A stretch of 64,000 bases of DNA, taken from the NCBI RefSeq assembly GCF_011386835.1, contig NC_088795.1, forward strand, positions 121,041,434 to 121,105,433, written 5' to 3'. The translations under genes were made by a program, and so were the position numbers. Positions 35,700 to 47,303 of the stretch are shown piece by piece. Numbering within the stretch: position 1 is the first letter of the stretch; every line of letters begins with the position of its first letter. The stretch comes from Chrysemys picta bellii. Lineage: Eukaryota; Chordata; Testudines; Emydidae. The notes under the pieces were generated by a model, which saw only the letters and a list, made by a program, of their open reading frames with translations, made no database searches and was not told the origin of the DNA.

Positions 35700-36246
35700 A
35701 TTGGAACTTGTATCTGCAACTCCAACAGATGACTTGATGGAGAAGGAGATAAGGAAGGAAGGAAGAGTTTACTAAGATAGTATGGGGCATTAAGGAAGAC
35801 CCATAAACATTGCACATAACCATTCTGAAGGGGACCTGTAAAGTGCAGTGTAGTCAAGTGAGTATGATAGGGTTGGCTGGGTTACTCAGAATATTATAGG
35901 TTGCAGCCATGTTCCACTCCTCTCTTACTTCCCGTTCAGTCATTGGGAATTTATCCTCACCCTATTGTGATAATAAACAAAACAAGAAGTTCTTACCCTT
36001 CACTCCTGTGAGTAGACATAGTTTTGTTGGCCTGAGCGGTCCCTTTCCAAAATGCAGGCTACTGGAATTTCCCATGTTAAAGTGACACTGTATTTTCCTC
36101 TTAAACTGTTGGGCTCCAACTGCGATCAGGGCCCCTTTGTGCCAAGTGCTGTATAAACACATAGTAAGAGACAGTCTCTCTCCTGCAGAGTCTATGGTCT
36201 CGACAAGACAAGGGAGACAGGAAGGATTGTCTTCCCCAGTTTACTG
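35700..36246. other. Unassigned stretch
   Basis: No gene or repeat family recognised. Confidence 0.4.
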
Positions 36247-36250
36247 ATGG

Positions 36251-36888
36251 TGTTGGGATCCACTAGGCATAGCTACCAGGTAACTCGGGAGAGTGGAAAG
36301 CCAAAGTGTCGATGAAACTCTTTTGCTCTGGGCCTATCTGAAACCCCCAGACTCCATCTTGTGAACTCTCATCTACTTCTGTGCTAACTGCTTACATGTT
36401 AAAGCAGAAATGTATTGGTCAGCGTTTCTGGCAGATGGCTGCAGTTTCACTCACACTAGCAGAAATAATAGAGATAAGGAGGAGGGAACAGAGAGAGATA
36501 GTTAGTTTGCAGTTGCTTTCCCATATATCCCCAAGGTATTTAGTGCAAAGGGTCAAGGGATGTACCTTGTTCTCCCTTCAAAATGATAAATGTATCCGCA
36601 ACAGATGTCTCTTGTATCCCCCCTCCCCAAAATAATATATGTATCCTGTGTAACCTATTATCTATCGGTCAGCATAATGACGCAAAAAATGAATGCTAAG
36701 TTGTTTGTCTCTCTGTATAAAAGAAGCTCAGTTGTGCTTGTAAGGTGTGTCTCTTCTGGCATAAGTCGAGGAGCACCCTCTCAGCTGACTGACAAATAAA
36801 GGACCTGGTACCCGTCTTCTTGTCTCTCCGTGCCTCCTTGGTGTAATTAGGTAAGCTCCGGGGGGAAACGGGCCCTATTTGGCCAACA
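36251..36888 (+). mobile_element. Solo LTR of an endogenous retrovirus, 638 bp
   Basis: Canonical LTR: it starts TGTTGGGATCC and ends GGCCAACA, with TGTTGG/CCAACA inverted ends. ATGG flanks both sides (36247-36250 and 36889-36892), a 4-bp target duplication as made by gammaretrovirus-like integrases. TATAAAAG at 36716-36723 and AATAAA at 36795-36800 mark promoter and polyadenylation signals about 80 bp apart, as expected for U3-R. No internal viral sequence or second LTR is next to it. It is a solo LTR left by recombination, with no coding capacity. Confidence 0.9.
36716..36800 (+). promoter_or_regulatory. LTR core promoter and polyadenylation signal
   Basis: TATAAAAG at 36716-36723 and AATAAA at 36795-36800 lie inside the solo LTR, so transcription could start near 36745-36750. 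Activity is not known. Confidence 0.6.
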
Positions 36889-36907
36889 ATGGTGAACTAA
36901 GAAAACT

Positions 36908-36985
36908 AAAGGCCCAAATCCTCAGAGGTATTTAGGCACCTAACTCTTTTTTATGTGCCTAAATACCTTTCAGCATCTGGGCCTA
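36908..36985. repeat. Short palindromic TATTTAGGCAC element
   Basis: Inverted arms GGCCCAAATCCTCAGAGGTA / TTTAGGCACCTAAC and ATGTGCCTAAATACCTTTCA / GCATCTGGGCC, immediately 3' of the solo LTR. Same family as 52403-52505. Confidence 0.65.
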
Positions 36986-39900
36986 AGCAGCTGATTCTAG
37001 GTCACTGAGGACATCTGTGGTAGACCCCCCCCCCCCAAATGACCCTAGGTCTCCCGAAGCCCTGTCCAGTATCTTAACCACAAGATGCTCCTTCCTTATT
37101 TCACGTTATTTGTGTGTGTTCTTCCTTCTATATTGTGGAATGGTGGGGAGCATTTAACCTTGTGATGTCCCCCATGAGTAAAAAGAGACTGGACTGTGGG
37201 GATTTTTTTAATGAGGCTGCTGGACTCACACAGACATCAGCTCTCTCTAGCTTACGGCTTGGAGAACAGAGTGTCACCTCACAGAATCTATCTAAATCCT
37301 GGTGCAGCTCAAACCAACATGCAATGGATTGCTAGCTCCATTTCAGATCTTTACACATTAAGGAATAAGAAAAATAGTTCTTCAAAGTGTCTGACTTTGA
37401 TGTCATTTGAACAACACTTATGGATGTTTAGCATAGCGATCATTTCTGACCAAGAGGGGTACTTCCCCCTTCTACTAGGGATTCTACTGAACATGAGGAG
37501 ATATTCTATTTAATGTATTCATTTATCGTAAATTTAAATTAATATTGTAGTCTGTTGGGTAGGTTAGATGCATAGTAAGGCCTAGGAATACAATACTCAA
37601 TAGTAGTACTGGAAATTGTTCAGATTTTCTCGGGATATGAATTTTATGGTGAGGGACTGAGGGTGAAGGGGAGGGTTATATATCAAACAATTACATTCTC
37701 TTTCCTTTAGCCAGTTTCATCTGTCTAGCTTTCAACATCAAGGGCAAAATTCAGGCCTAGTGCAGCTCCATTGACTGCAACTGAGCTGAGCCCTCTTCCA
37801 CCAGGGCTGAAAGTGGCTCCCGTTGTTTGAAGAGGAAATATAAAGAACACCAAACTGTACTTTGCTTGGGTAAAGCACTTTCTACACTTATTCTAGTTTT
37901 GTAGCACTGGTATAGGATAATGAGATTTTATATAAAGGATCTTAAACATGAAGCAAGCATGCAACAGTGAAAATGTGTGGGCATGTGATTAACTGCTGTC
38001 CTGACATTCTGGCCAGACCACACTTGAAACTAGGGAGACCAGGAACTTGAATTTATTTTATTTAGAGCACAAAATAAATCAATAAAGAAATAGGACATCT
38101 CTTACAGCTGCAGGCAGAAGGACCTCTGGCTATTGAAAGCTCTGCTGCTTGGTTTCTAAGGAACCAGGAGGCCACAGAAGGCCTATTGATTTCAGTAGGA
38201 GCTGCCTGTGCAAGTAACCGCTATGATGTCTTCTCTCTGCCTAAACTACTTGAACTCTTGCCATTAATCATATTCATTCAGACTAACAGGGGAGCTGAAA
38301 ATATGTCTCTCCCATGTGCATATACATGGAAGTTAGGCCACAAACAGGACCCAGCTCCTTAAGTCCTTAGGCAGTTAAAATGTCATTAGGGATCCACCCA
38401 CAGTTCAACACTAAATGGGTTTCACTTTCTCACTGAGGAAAAGCTCAGCAGTTCCTGGTTGATCACCTGCCTGGGGCAGGTCTCAATGCTGGGTATATGG
38501 AAGCCTTAGAATAGCAGGTTTGACTAGTATGTGGAGCCCAGTGCAACTTCCCTACCCACAGAACTCTGAAATGCTTCTCTTGCACCCTATCCCACATTCA
38601 CTGAGACATACCTCCTCTCCTAATACACTGCAGCTTCCTCTCCTATCCCGCTGCTGCAATCGATCTCCATCCAAAGGGAAGGCATAGCATTTCCTTCTCA
38701 TTCCCTCACCATCCCAGGACACTACAGGTTTCCTCATCAGGCACTCAGGTGAAGAAAGACACAAAGAGAGTGGGTTTAGTTTATTTATTCTCTCTCCCTC
38801 ATTAGTTGCTTTTCCTGTTACAATCACTCCCTGAGCAAGGTCACCTCTTAATGTGGCCCATAATGGACTCCCAAGATGGTAGAGATCCAGTAACCATAAA
38901 CATGGATGAAACATTGTCACGATGCAGCACTCTTCTGAAATTATGACAAGGGTGTCCCTCAGCAGCCAATGCCATAGATTAATGCTTTCTTCTGAGCCAA
39001 CGTAAAATGTGTCTCTTTTCACCTCCATGTCCAAGTGCCAAGCAGTGGTGTAGAGAGTAGATAACACAAGAGGAAATCCTCACCTCAGATGTAAAATGGT
39101 CTTATGCTGTAAACATCACTGATGTAATGTTGATGTCCCAGAGGGACTTACCTAAGATGATGGAGCACTTGGAACATCAAACAGGCTGGCACCTGACTAC
39201 TATTGAATCTGGCATGCAGCTATTGTGCCAGCCAGCCAGATGGGCTAGAATGCATGCAGCCATAAAATAATGTGTGAGCATCAACACTGCTTCATGACAG
39301 CAATAAATCTCTGCCTTGAAAGGCAAAATTGCAGTCTGTGCGGAAGCCACACATTTGAAGTTGAGGGAATATGCTACTGCTGTTCTAGTTCTTTGCTTTG
39401 CTCTACTTCAGTATAGTAAAAAATAGCTTCATAGCCCAATAGAATGAAATTTTAGAATGCATGAATAAGGAGAGAAATGAGTGGAGAGAAAAATATTGTA
39501 ACTTGTCTACTACAGCTGCCAAACCCTTCCAAATTTTGTAGCGCATCAGAGCCGGTTCACTGGCCTACATGTTTGAAAGGGTTCAAATTAAGACAAGTCT
39601 CATTTTCAAAACTTGTTTCAACCCCATATCAAGGTTTGTGCACCTTGCATGGACTCACACTAGGTTGGTTGGAAGAGGTGATCCAGTAACTGTGACCTTC
39701 TCCAGCAAACATGATTCAGATTTGAAATAGACCCATCGACATCAGCCTCAAAATTGTAAATAGCTGTCAGAATATCACAGACCTTCAGCAGAAGGCATTT
39801 ATTCAAGAAAACTATACACACAAACAGAGAGGCTTTCACACAATCTGAGTCCAGTTGTTTTCTTCCTTATTTACCAGTGACCACATCCTGTCTGAAACTC

Positions 39901-40547
39901 GCCACAACAACCATTGACATCTAGTAGCTGAATGAAATGCTGCAAGGACACAGATAATCTCTCTAGTTTACAGGTCATGCTAGAATTGGGACTGATTTGG
40001 GGTACAGTCAGTGTTCAACACTAATGTTAATCCAAACTAGCTAAACAACAATTGCAGAGGATATTGCTGAACAGCTAGGAGTGGCCTACCTCTGTGTATG
40101 TGCTTGTGAAAAGCCTTGTGTCCTATTTCTGCTGGATTCATCCTCTAGGGACTAACGCAATGAAAATACCACTAATGTTATGTAGTCATCAGGATATAAC
40201 AGTAGTCCTCAAAATATGGTCTGTGGAGCACTTACTGGTGGTCAATGGAGAGCAAATGGGTCATATGGCACCGGCTCCTTCTCCTTGTTTCCAGCTGCTA
40301 AATATCATTGAAAGGCAGCTAAATGTATACAAAGTGCTTTGCTAATTTAATGTAAGCAGTCACTGCAGGCTGTGGTTTTCAAAGGAAGCTAACAGAGAGA
40401 GGTGTTCAGCTCCTATTGAATGAAATGACATTTGTGTGCCCAACTCCCTTAGTCTCCTTTGAAAATCTCAGCCATTTTGTAAGGCTTTTATAATGCTCCC
40501 ATCACTGTGATATCTGAGTGCCTCATGCTCTTTGAAGTTTTTATCTT
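36986..40547. other. Unassigned stretch with one 171-codon frame
   Basis: No gene or clear repeat recognised. A minus-strand frame of 171 codons at 38552-39067 is longer than its neighbours but shows no domain I know. A C run lies at 37027-37036. Confidence 0.4.
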
Positions 40548-41005
40548 CAGAATACATAAGAACGGCCATACTGGGTCAGGCCAAAGTATCCTTCCAACAG
40601 TGGTCAATGCCAGGTGCCCCAGAGGGAATGAACAGAACAGGTAATCATCAAGTGATCCATCCCCTGCCGCCCATTCCCAGCTTCTGGCAAACAGAGGCTA
40701 GGGACACCATCCCTGTCCATCCTGGCTAATAGCCATTTATGGATCTATCCTCCATGAACGTATCTAGTTCTTTTTTGAATCCTGTTATAGTCTTGGCCTT
40801 CACACCATCCTCTGGCAAGGAGTTTCACACGTTGACTGCGTTGTGTGAAAAAAATACTTCCTTTGGTTTGTTTTAAACCTGCTGCCCATTAATTTAATTT
40901 GGTGACCCCTAATTCTTGTGTTATGAGAAGGAGTAAATAACACTTCCTTATTTACTTTCTCTACACCAGTCATGATTTTATAGACCTCTATGAGTTTTAT
41001 AGACA
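40548..41005 (-). mobile_element. CR1 LINE 3' end fragment
   Basis: The + strand begins ACATAAGAACGGCCATACTG and GGTCAGGCCAAAG, the reverse complement of the CR1 3'UTR seen at 25040-25084. Toward 41005 it shows decayed ORF2 C-terminal coding (IKLIEVYKIM, HNTRIRGHQIKLMGSRFKTN). 5'-truncated. Confidence 0.9.
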
Positions 41006-41007
41006 TC

Positions 41008-41455
41008 TGTGAGGTAGAGAAGTACAGCTATTTCCATTTTACAGATGAGGAGCTGAGGCCATGTCTATAATACCACTTATGTTGGCAAAACTTATGTTGT
41101 TTGGGGGTAAAAAAAAAAAAAACCAACAACCCTGAATGATGTTTGTTTTTCCAGCATAAGCGCACAGTGCTATGTCAGCATGAGACACCCTCCCGCTGAC
41201 TTAGCTACTGCCTCTCATTTAGGTGGTTTTATTATGTTGATGCGAGAGCTTTCTCCTGTTGGCATGGAACGGCCACATGAATGATCTTAGAGCAGCGCAG
41301 CTGCATCGGTACAGCTGTGCCATTGTAAGCTCGCTAGCGTAGCCATGCCCTACGTGATTTGCCCAGTGCCACAGAGGAATTCCATAGTGAAGTAGGGAAT
41401 CGATTCCAGCTCTCCCAAGTCCCAGTGGAGCACCCCAGCCACTGGACCATTCTTT
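41008..41455 (+). mobile_element. MIR SINE split by a MITE
   Basis: 41008-41056 (TTCCATTTTACAGATGAGGA, GCTGAGG) and 41350-41455 (GATTTGCCCAGTGCCACAGA onward) form the two halves of a MIR element. The intervening 41057-41350 is a younger GTCTA-type MITE. Confidence 0.65.
41057..41350. mobile_element. GTCTACAC-type MITE inside MIR
   Basis: Starts GGCCATGTCTATAATACC and ends CGTAGCCATGCCC. Interior has TATGTCAGCATGAGACACCC, GCTGACTTAGCTACTGCC and a 13-base A run. Exact ends were not fixed. Confidence 0.55.
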
Positions 41456-41615
41456 CTCTTTAGCAGCTTTTGTTACAGAGATGCTATCTGACCATGGGTG
41501 GGGGGGAAGCTGTCTGCATGACTGGGAAGGGTTGGGGAGCTGGGCCCAAAGACTATATATTATGTTGAGTTAGGTTTTCACATTGTGGAAATACTTGACG
41601 AGCCTTGGTATAGAG

Positions 41616-41752
41616 CAGTGATACTCAGACCTCAGTGGTTCAGGAGCCAAACTAGTGATCAACATTACCCAAAAGAGCCACAGTAGTGTGAATTCATTAT
41701 TTCATTTACTGAAGTACTATCTATTCATGTTTAACCAGTATGGCAGGGGAAA

Positions 41753-41794
<42 letters not shown>

Positions 41795-41933
41795 TCACAG
41801 CAAAATGACTGACCAAGTATTATTTTACCAGCTACAATTGGTTAATAACATAGTAGAAGCATCCTGATTGGTTAATAAATTACATGGTTACTAATTAAAG
41901 AGCCGCTTGGGAGCCACAGTCGAAGTGTCACTG
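41616..41933. mobile_element. hAT element containing a (TA)n microsatellite
   Basis: 318 bp from CAGTGATACTCAGACC to CGAAGTGTCACTG. Flanks GTATAGAG and GTGTAGAA form an 8-bp duplication with two mismatches. AAGAGCCACA and AAGAGCCGCTTGGGAGCCAC repeats lie near the ends. A (TA)14-like tract fills 41764-41792. Confidence 0.75.
41764..41792. repeat. (TA)n microsatellite
   Basis: Uninterrupted TA repeat inside the hAT element at 41616-41933. Confidence 0.95.
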
Positions 41934-41985
41934 GTGTAGAATGTATAGCAGAGGTTAAGTGAAATCTAGATAACTGATTAAAATG

Positions 41986-42117
41986 TATCAGAGGAGTAGC
42001 CGTGTTAGTCTGAATCTGTAAAAAGCAACAGAGGGTCCTGTGGCACCTTTAAGACTAACAGAAGTATTGGGAGCCTAAGCTTTCGTGGGTAAGAACCTCA
42101 CTTCTTCAGATGCAAGA
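41986..42117 (+). mobile_element. Penelope-type 3' end insertion, monomer
   Basis: TATCAGAGGAGTAGCCGTGT, TTAGTCTGAATCTGTAAAAA and GGCACCTTTAAGACTAACAG through GATGCAA, flanked by a perfect 11-bp duplication TGATTAAAATG (41975-41985, 42118-42128). Same unit as one arm of 9162-9394. Confidence 0.8.
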
Positions 42118-42128
42118 TGATTAAAATG

Positions 42129-42950
42129 TTTAGTTTTATCTACATTTGCATCTATTCAAGTAAGTCGTGTAAATTGACTGGTGTCATAATATGCATGTCT
42201 TGTTGCCTGGTGTGAACACTATAGCATTAATCCCAACAGTTCTGTTTTCATTTAAATATGATTTTAAATCCTCTATCATATAATTTACCTCTACATGTGG
42301 TAAATGTTATATCTCAGGTTATTATAGGATAAGGACCTGTGAGTTGCTCTGACAAGTAATCATCCATATCCACTGTAAAATAAGCTATGAATAGACGGGC
42401 ATGCATTCTGAACTCAGAATATATATGATTAGGAAGTCATACTTGGATGTGTGTTCAGGCTTCTTCAAATAAATATTTTCCATCTTGATGGGATCATTAG
42501 TAACAACTATATTTTTATTTTTTTCTACACAATGCCAAACAAAACTCGATGAATTTCCACTTACTCTTATCAACCACAGAGCATATTAAACAAATATGCA
42601 GCTTTGAAAACTTTTTTTCAGTTTTCTTCTGAGTTGCACAAATATTTGTGTGGTGTTTGCTGCACTGCTTATTGTAAACCAACATCTATCAACAAACATT
42701 AGCTATACAATTATGGAAATCTCGTCTCACAGAGAAAAAATCTTTAGGAAATGCAATACAAACAGTATGTGCTTTACAGTAAGTATCTCCTACACAAAAT
42801 TTTTCTAACCAATCTGAGCTGGCGACACTTAATTTGTCACAAACCAAACACTTGGACTAAGTTTATGCACATTTTCCTTTTTACTGTGTAAATAATTGTA
42901 TAGCACCATCAAGCCAGGCTTTTGTGCGTTTGTTTTTACAAACATTCTGG
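42129..42950. other. Unassigned AT-rich stretch
   Basis: No gene or repeat recognised. Confidence 0.4.
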
Positions 42951-42954
42951 AATT

Positions 42955-43110
42955 AATCTTCAGCATCCCACAAAAAGATGAGTGTTATTAACCCTATTTT
43001 ACAGATGGAGAAAGTGAGGTACAGAGAGAGTAACTGATTTGTTTAAGATTACACAGTAAATTAGTGTCAGAGGCAGCAAGAAGACCCCGATTTCTTGCAG
43101 CTCAGACTTT
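42955..43110 (+). mobile_element. MIR SINE
   Basis: CCTATTTTACAGATGGAGAA, AGTGAGGTACAGAGAGAG, TTACACAGTAAATTAG and GTCAGAGGCAGCAAGAAGAC follow the MIR consensus order. An ancient amniote SINE. Confidence 0.8.
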
Positions 43111-43510
43111 TGCTTTAGCCCCATGGGAGGCCACTTTACCCTTTTAGCCTCCTGGGCTATTTGCAAGCAATCACAGGATAATCCATACGATAATTCAATG
43201 GTTGAATTAGGTTTTTTGGTCCTGTGAATAAAAGATTAAACAAATTTACCGGATTTTTCTGTTTGTGACTTGTGCAAAATCTGGACAACTATTTTTCATC
43301 CTAGGAAATGTATACAAGCCACTTGACTTATTTGTTATTCACTGCTTGTTATTCATGCTGTGCAAATGGTTACCTAAGAACATGGCCCTGTTTCTGCTCC
43401 CTGATTGGATCTTTTTAAAAAGGAGAAAAAAGAATGATCGATAGTAGATAACAGATACTCTTGTTTGCATATGAAAACCCATTTATGAGCAGCAGCAATT
43501 TATTAACTGA

Positions 43511-43894
43511 AGGCTTGTCTACCCTTGAAACACTACAACAGCACCTATGCCACTAGCACTTCTGTGTAGACAATACACCAACAGGAGAAATCCATCTACC
43601 CGAAAGGTGGATGCCAGGTTGATGGAAGAATTCGTCTGTCGACTTAGCACTGTCTACACCAGGGATTAGATTGGTTTATCTGCATTGCTCAGGGGTAGGG
43701 TGACCAGACAGGAAATGTGAACAATCGGGACAGGGAGTGGGGGGTAATAGGAGCCTACATAAGAAAAAGATCCAAAAATCGGGACTGTCCCTATAAAATC
43801 GGGACATCTGGTCACCCTACTCAGGGGTATGGATTCTTCACATCCCTGAGTGTCATAGCTGGGTCGACCTAACTTTTTAGTGTAGACCAGGCCT
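43511..43894. mobile_element. GTCTACAC-type MITE with a nested hAT
   Basis: Terminal inverted repeats AGGCTTGTCTAC and GTAGACCAGGCCT. The internal palindrome TGCTCAGGGGT / TCACATCCCTGAGTGTCATA is interrupted by the 124-bp hAT at 43696-43819. Family members lie at 23098-23275, 31003-31265, 41057-41350, 46554-46717 and 57482-57742. Confidence 0.75.
43696..43819. mobile_element. 124-bp hAT-type MITE
   Basis: Ends TAGGGTGACCAGAC and TCTGGTCACCCTA are inverted repeats. The 8-bp duplication CTCAGGGG is perfect (43688-43695, 43820-43827). The core holds AAAAATCGGGACTGTCCCTA. Inserted into, so younger than, the MITE around it. Confidence 0.92.
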
Positions 43895-44649
43895 CAGACT
43901 CATCAGTTTCACTGCTTCACTCATTCATATTCACACATTAGATATGTGAATATGGAAGAAACATCTAAACCATGGAACATCTGGTGAGCCACTGCCCTCT
44001 AAGATCCTTCACCGGAGGGACAACCTTGATTCATTCCATGTCTCCAGAAGCCATAGCGTGGAATGCAACCTTAGATGTCAATTCTGCTTTTCAAGTTGCC
44101 ATACAAAAGAAGGAAACTTGCATCAGAAGTGAAAGTAACCTGAGACTTAAAAGTTTCCCTCAGCTACCACTCCAGAACAGTGGAGTTTTTACTGCAGATG
44201 ATAGTGATTTTAAGTTAAGAGTAGGCTAGCCTTATACTACAGGAGTCCATCAGAGAGTTTTCTGGTAAGGTACAGACAGAACAGTGAATGCAGTTGTTTC
44301 AACTGAAAAGTGTGTGTGTTGACGTGTACTGGGGAGAGGGGGCAAAAAACCCTCCAAGTTGGAAGAAAACATAAAACAGACGGAGGAGCTGATTGCCCTG
44401 TGCCCTGCACTTATATCTGTGCAAAGTAGCTGTAAAATGCTACCATTCTGATCTGGAAGTATTTTGCACTGGTGTAAATGACATGATGTGCAAGGCAGGA
44501 AACACACAGTCTCTGAAAGGTAACCTCAGGTTGCATGAGTCACTTCAACAGCCTCATGCTGCAGAAAGTTACCATCCCTCCATAGGTATGGACAGAAATT
44601 GAAAATGTAACATACATTTTGTCAAAGTGGTTTTGACTCTGAAGAAAAC
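43895..44649. other. Unassigned stretch
   Basis: No gene or repeat family recognised; short frames at 43972-44229 and 44250-44602 have no known domain. Confidence 0.4.
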
Positions 44650-44657
44650 CTGGAAAA

Positions 44658-44790
44658 CGTAGGTGCTGGAACTAGGGGCGTTACCAACCCCCACCCCCCG
44701 GCTAGAAGTGGTCTCCATTATATACAGGGTTTACAGTTTGGTTCAATGGCTCTCAGCACCCCCACTATACAAATTGTTCCAGCACCTCTG
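44658..44790. mobile_element. 133-bp hAT element
   Basis: Ends CGTAGGTGCTGGAAC and GTTCCAGCACCTCTG, perfect 8-bp duplication CTGGAAAA (44650-44657, 44791-44798). The 5' end has diverged from the expected CAGAGG. Confidence 0.88.
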
Positions 44791-44798
44791 CTGGAAAA

Positions 44799-45540
44799 TA
44801 TAATCTTTTATCAGCTTTAGGCAGATTTTGGGGACTGAAACAGCAGCAGTCGTGACTGGCAGCCTTGTCTCGTCAAGGAGCTGACAGCTGGAAGCTCTGG
44901 GAGTTGCTATGTTCCCTGCAGTATGGGTAGAAAGTAACTCCTGTTGGTGTAAGTGGGTAGCTACCCTCTGCATTTGCAACCCTTGGGTGTTCGTTCCAGT
45001 CACATACCGGGCCTGTGGGCCCAAAGAGTGGGTTCTATCACAGCTGTAGAGAAAATGAAGTTTTGCAAATATATGGAGAGAACTCCATTCAGCAGCATTT
45101 AAAAAAAAAAACCACTCTAGTAGTGTGATGCTGCCACTGCTGTGATTGAGTGAGTCTTGACATGCCTTTTAATTTTCATCTCTGCAATCCTACAACACTG
45201 AGAAATCCAAGCTGACAGCACAATACAAAGAGTTCTCTGAGACACAAGCTAGCCTAATGTGTTAGTGTCAAATGAAACAAAACCCCAAATAAGCTTTTTA
45301 AGGGATTTGTCTGCCACAGAAAAGAACTGAGAGGCTTTCATAGATGTAGCTTTATTGAACAAGGGTTTGGGGGCAGAGATGGGAAGGTGAGATTAAAATA
45401 TTGGTGGAAGCACTGAATGGATGAAAAGATATTAAAAATAAACTCATGTCTTACTTATATAATTAGTGACCGCTGAAGTTAAAACTAAAGTCTGATGTGA
45501 GGCAACTGCTTGAGAGAGGTGTGTGCGCCGGGGCATTTAC
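44799..45540. other. Unassigned stretch
   Basis: No gene or repeat family recognised. Confidence 0.4.
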
Positions 45541-45544
45541 TCAG

Positions 45545-46218
45545 TAAACTGTCAGTGGTGAATCATTGACTTCAGAGGTCTGGTGTGCCACGACACAACA
45601 AGCAACCTTGTGATGAACAGCTGGTTTTACAGAACCATGTGTGCTTTGGCATTAGCCAAGCAAGCCACCCTGTAGTGAAGCCATGATTTCACCAAATCTT
45701 TTGCTACTTGACTTCAGCGCATGAAGCTAATCTGTATTGATGTCTTCTTCACACATCAACAAACAAGCCTGTGTTCATGGCAGGTGGGATTTTCATAGCA
45801 GATGTAGGAGTGCAAATCCAATGTAGGTACTTCTAAAATGCCCATCTGTTCCACAGAGGCCTATGTGCATGACAACAGCCCCTCAAACAGGCCTGTGACG
45901 AGGCAATGAAGGCACATGGGTGTGTGTGCCTTGATTTCTGCCCTGCATCCTGGGATGTGATGAGTACATGACTTCAGAGGCTTGAATTCAGCCTTGTCAA
46001 CTAGCCGGTTCTGAGCAAAGTTTGGCACAGAGACCCATCTATCCAACAAACAAACAGGTGAGTGGTGAAGCCATGATTCTACTCAAAGCCTTGGTGTCAG
46101 CACAGGAGGGTAGCCTGTAGTGAGATGGTGACTTTGCCAAGGCTTCTGTGTCTTGTCAAAAGATCAGCAAATTAGCTTGTGATGAAGGTGTGATACACAG
46201 AGGCCTTGCTGTTCTGAT
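45545..46218 (+). repeat. Degenerate minisatellite, period about 58 bp
   Basis: Diverged units share CAAGCAAGCC, TGTGATGAAGCCATGATT and a GGC(T)TTGTGTCTTG-like segment. Clear unit starts are near 45598, 45656, 46045, 46108 and 46167, with spacing near 58 or a multiple. No long frame spans it. Confidence 0.55.
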
Positions 46219-46425
46219 CAGGGCCGGCTCCAGCATTTCTGCCGCCCCAAGCAAAAAAAAAAAAAAAGCCGCGATCGGCGGCGGCAGTTCAGCGGCAGGT
46301 CCTTCACTCCTAGAGGGACAGAGGGAGTGAGGGACCTGCCGCCCCCAAATTGCCACAGGTGCCGCCCCTCTCCCTTGGCCGCCCCAAGCACCTGCTTGTT
46401 AAGCTGGTGCCTGGAGCCGGCCCGA
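46219..46425. mobile_element. Short hAT element, family C copy 2
   Basis: Starts CAGGGCCGGCTCCAG and ends CTGGAGCCGGCCC. Contains GCCCCAAGCA followed by a 15-base A run, as in 25903-26078. The last bases are mutated and no target duplication could be paired. Confidence 0.8.
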
Positions 46426-46553
46426 CATGAACTCAGGACACTAGTCTTTGGCTCTCCCAAAATAATTATATATCCAAATAAAGAACTGGTTCTTTTGTTG
46501 CATTGGTTTTCACAGATAAAGAAAGAGATGTTACCTACCTCATGCTTTTACTA

Positions 46554-46717
46554 GGGCCTTGTCTACACTACAAATGCTTTGCTGGTATAGCTATGCTGGC
46601 AGATCCACCGAGTGTAGATACAATATATGCCAGCAGAAGGAGTTTTTCTGTCAAAATAGTAACACCTCCATCCCAAACGATGTTAGCTATGTGAACTTTG
46701 TAGTGTAGACCTGGCCT
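46554..46717. mobile_element. GTCTACAC-type MITE, short copy
   Basis: Inverted ends GGGCCTTGTCTACACTACAA and TTGTAGTGTAGACCTGGCC. Internal TGCTGGTATAGCTATGCTGG. No coding capacity. Confidence 0.8.
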
Positions 46718-47094
46718 AAAGTTGGGGAAGATTTTCAGTTCATTTCAGAGAGTTGGTTCATTTTTCGTATTTCTGTGGTAGAATACTCAGGGACACTCAG
46801 TGTACAGCCTGTCATTCTGAGTATGTAGTTAAAATAAGATGACATTTAACAACTGTACAAAACTTTAAACTGGAAAAATAGTAATGAACCAAGATAACTC
46901 TCCAGGCACTTCATTTTTATTTGAGATTTTTCTTCCTTTAACCTTCATTTATCCACTTACACATTAAAAAAACTGGAGTTCAGAGTTACACAGCTAGTTA
47001 ACACTTGATTAAACATCACTCAACCATTAGTAATTAACAGCATATGTTTCCAAATCTAGTTTCTGTGTTACTGTATTCACTAGCAAACAATTTA
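46718..47094. other. Unassigned stretch
   Basis: No gene recognised. GAGTTCAGAGTTACACAGCT at 46976-46995 might be a MIR remnant. Confidence 0.35.
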
Positions 47095-47303
47095 AAGAGA
47101 CAAGGTAGGTGAGGTAATATCTTTTATTGGACCAACTTCTGTTGGTACAAGGGACAAGCTTTTGAGCTACACAGAGCTCGTCCTCAGGTCTGGAGAAGAT
47201 AACCAGAGTGTCTGAGCTAAATACAAGGCAGAACAGATTGTTTAGCATAAAGGGTTCACACATGCTGTAAGAGACTACTTAAAATGAAGTGGTAAGTTAA
47301 GGG

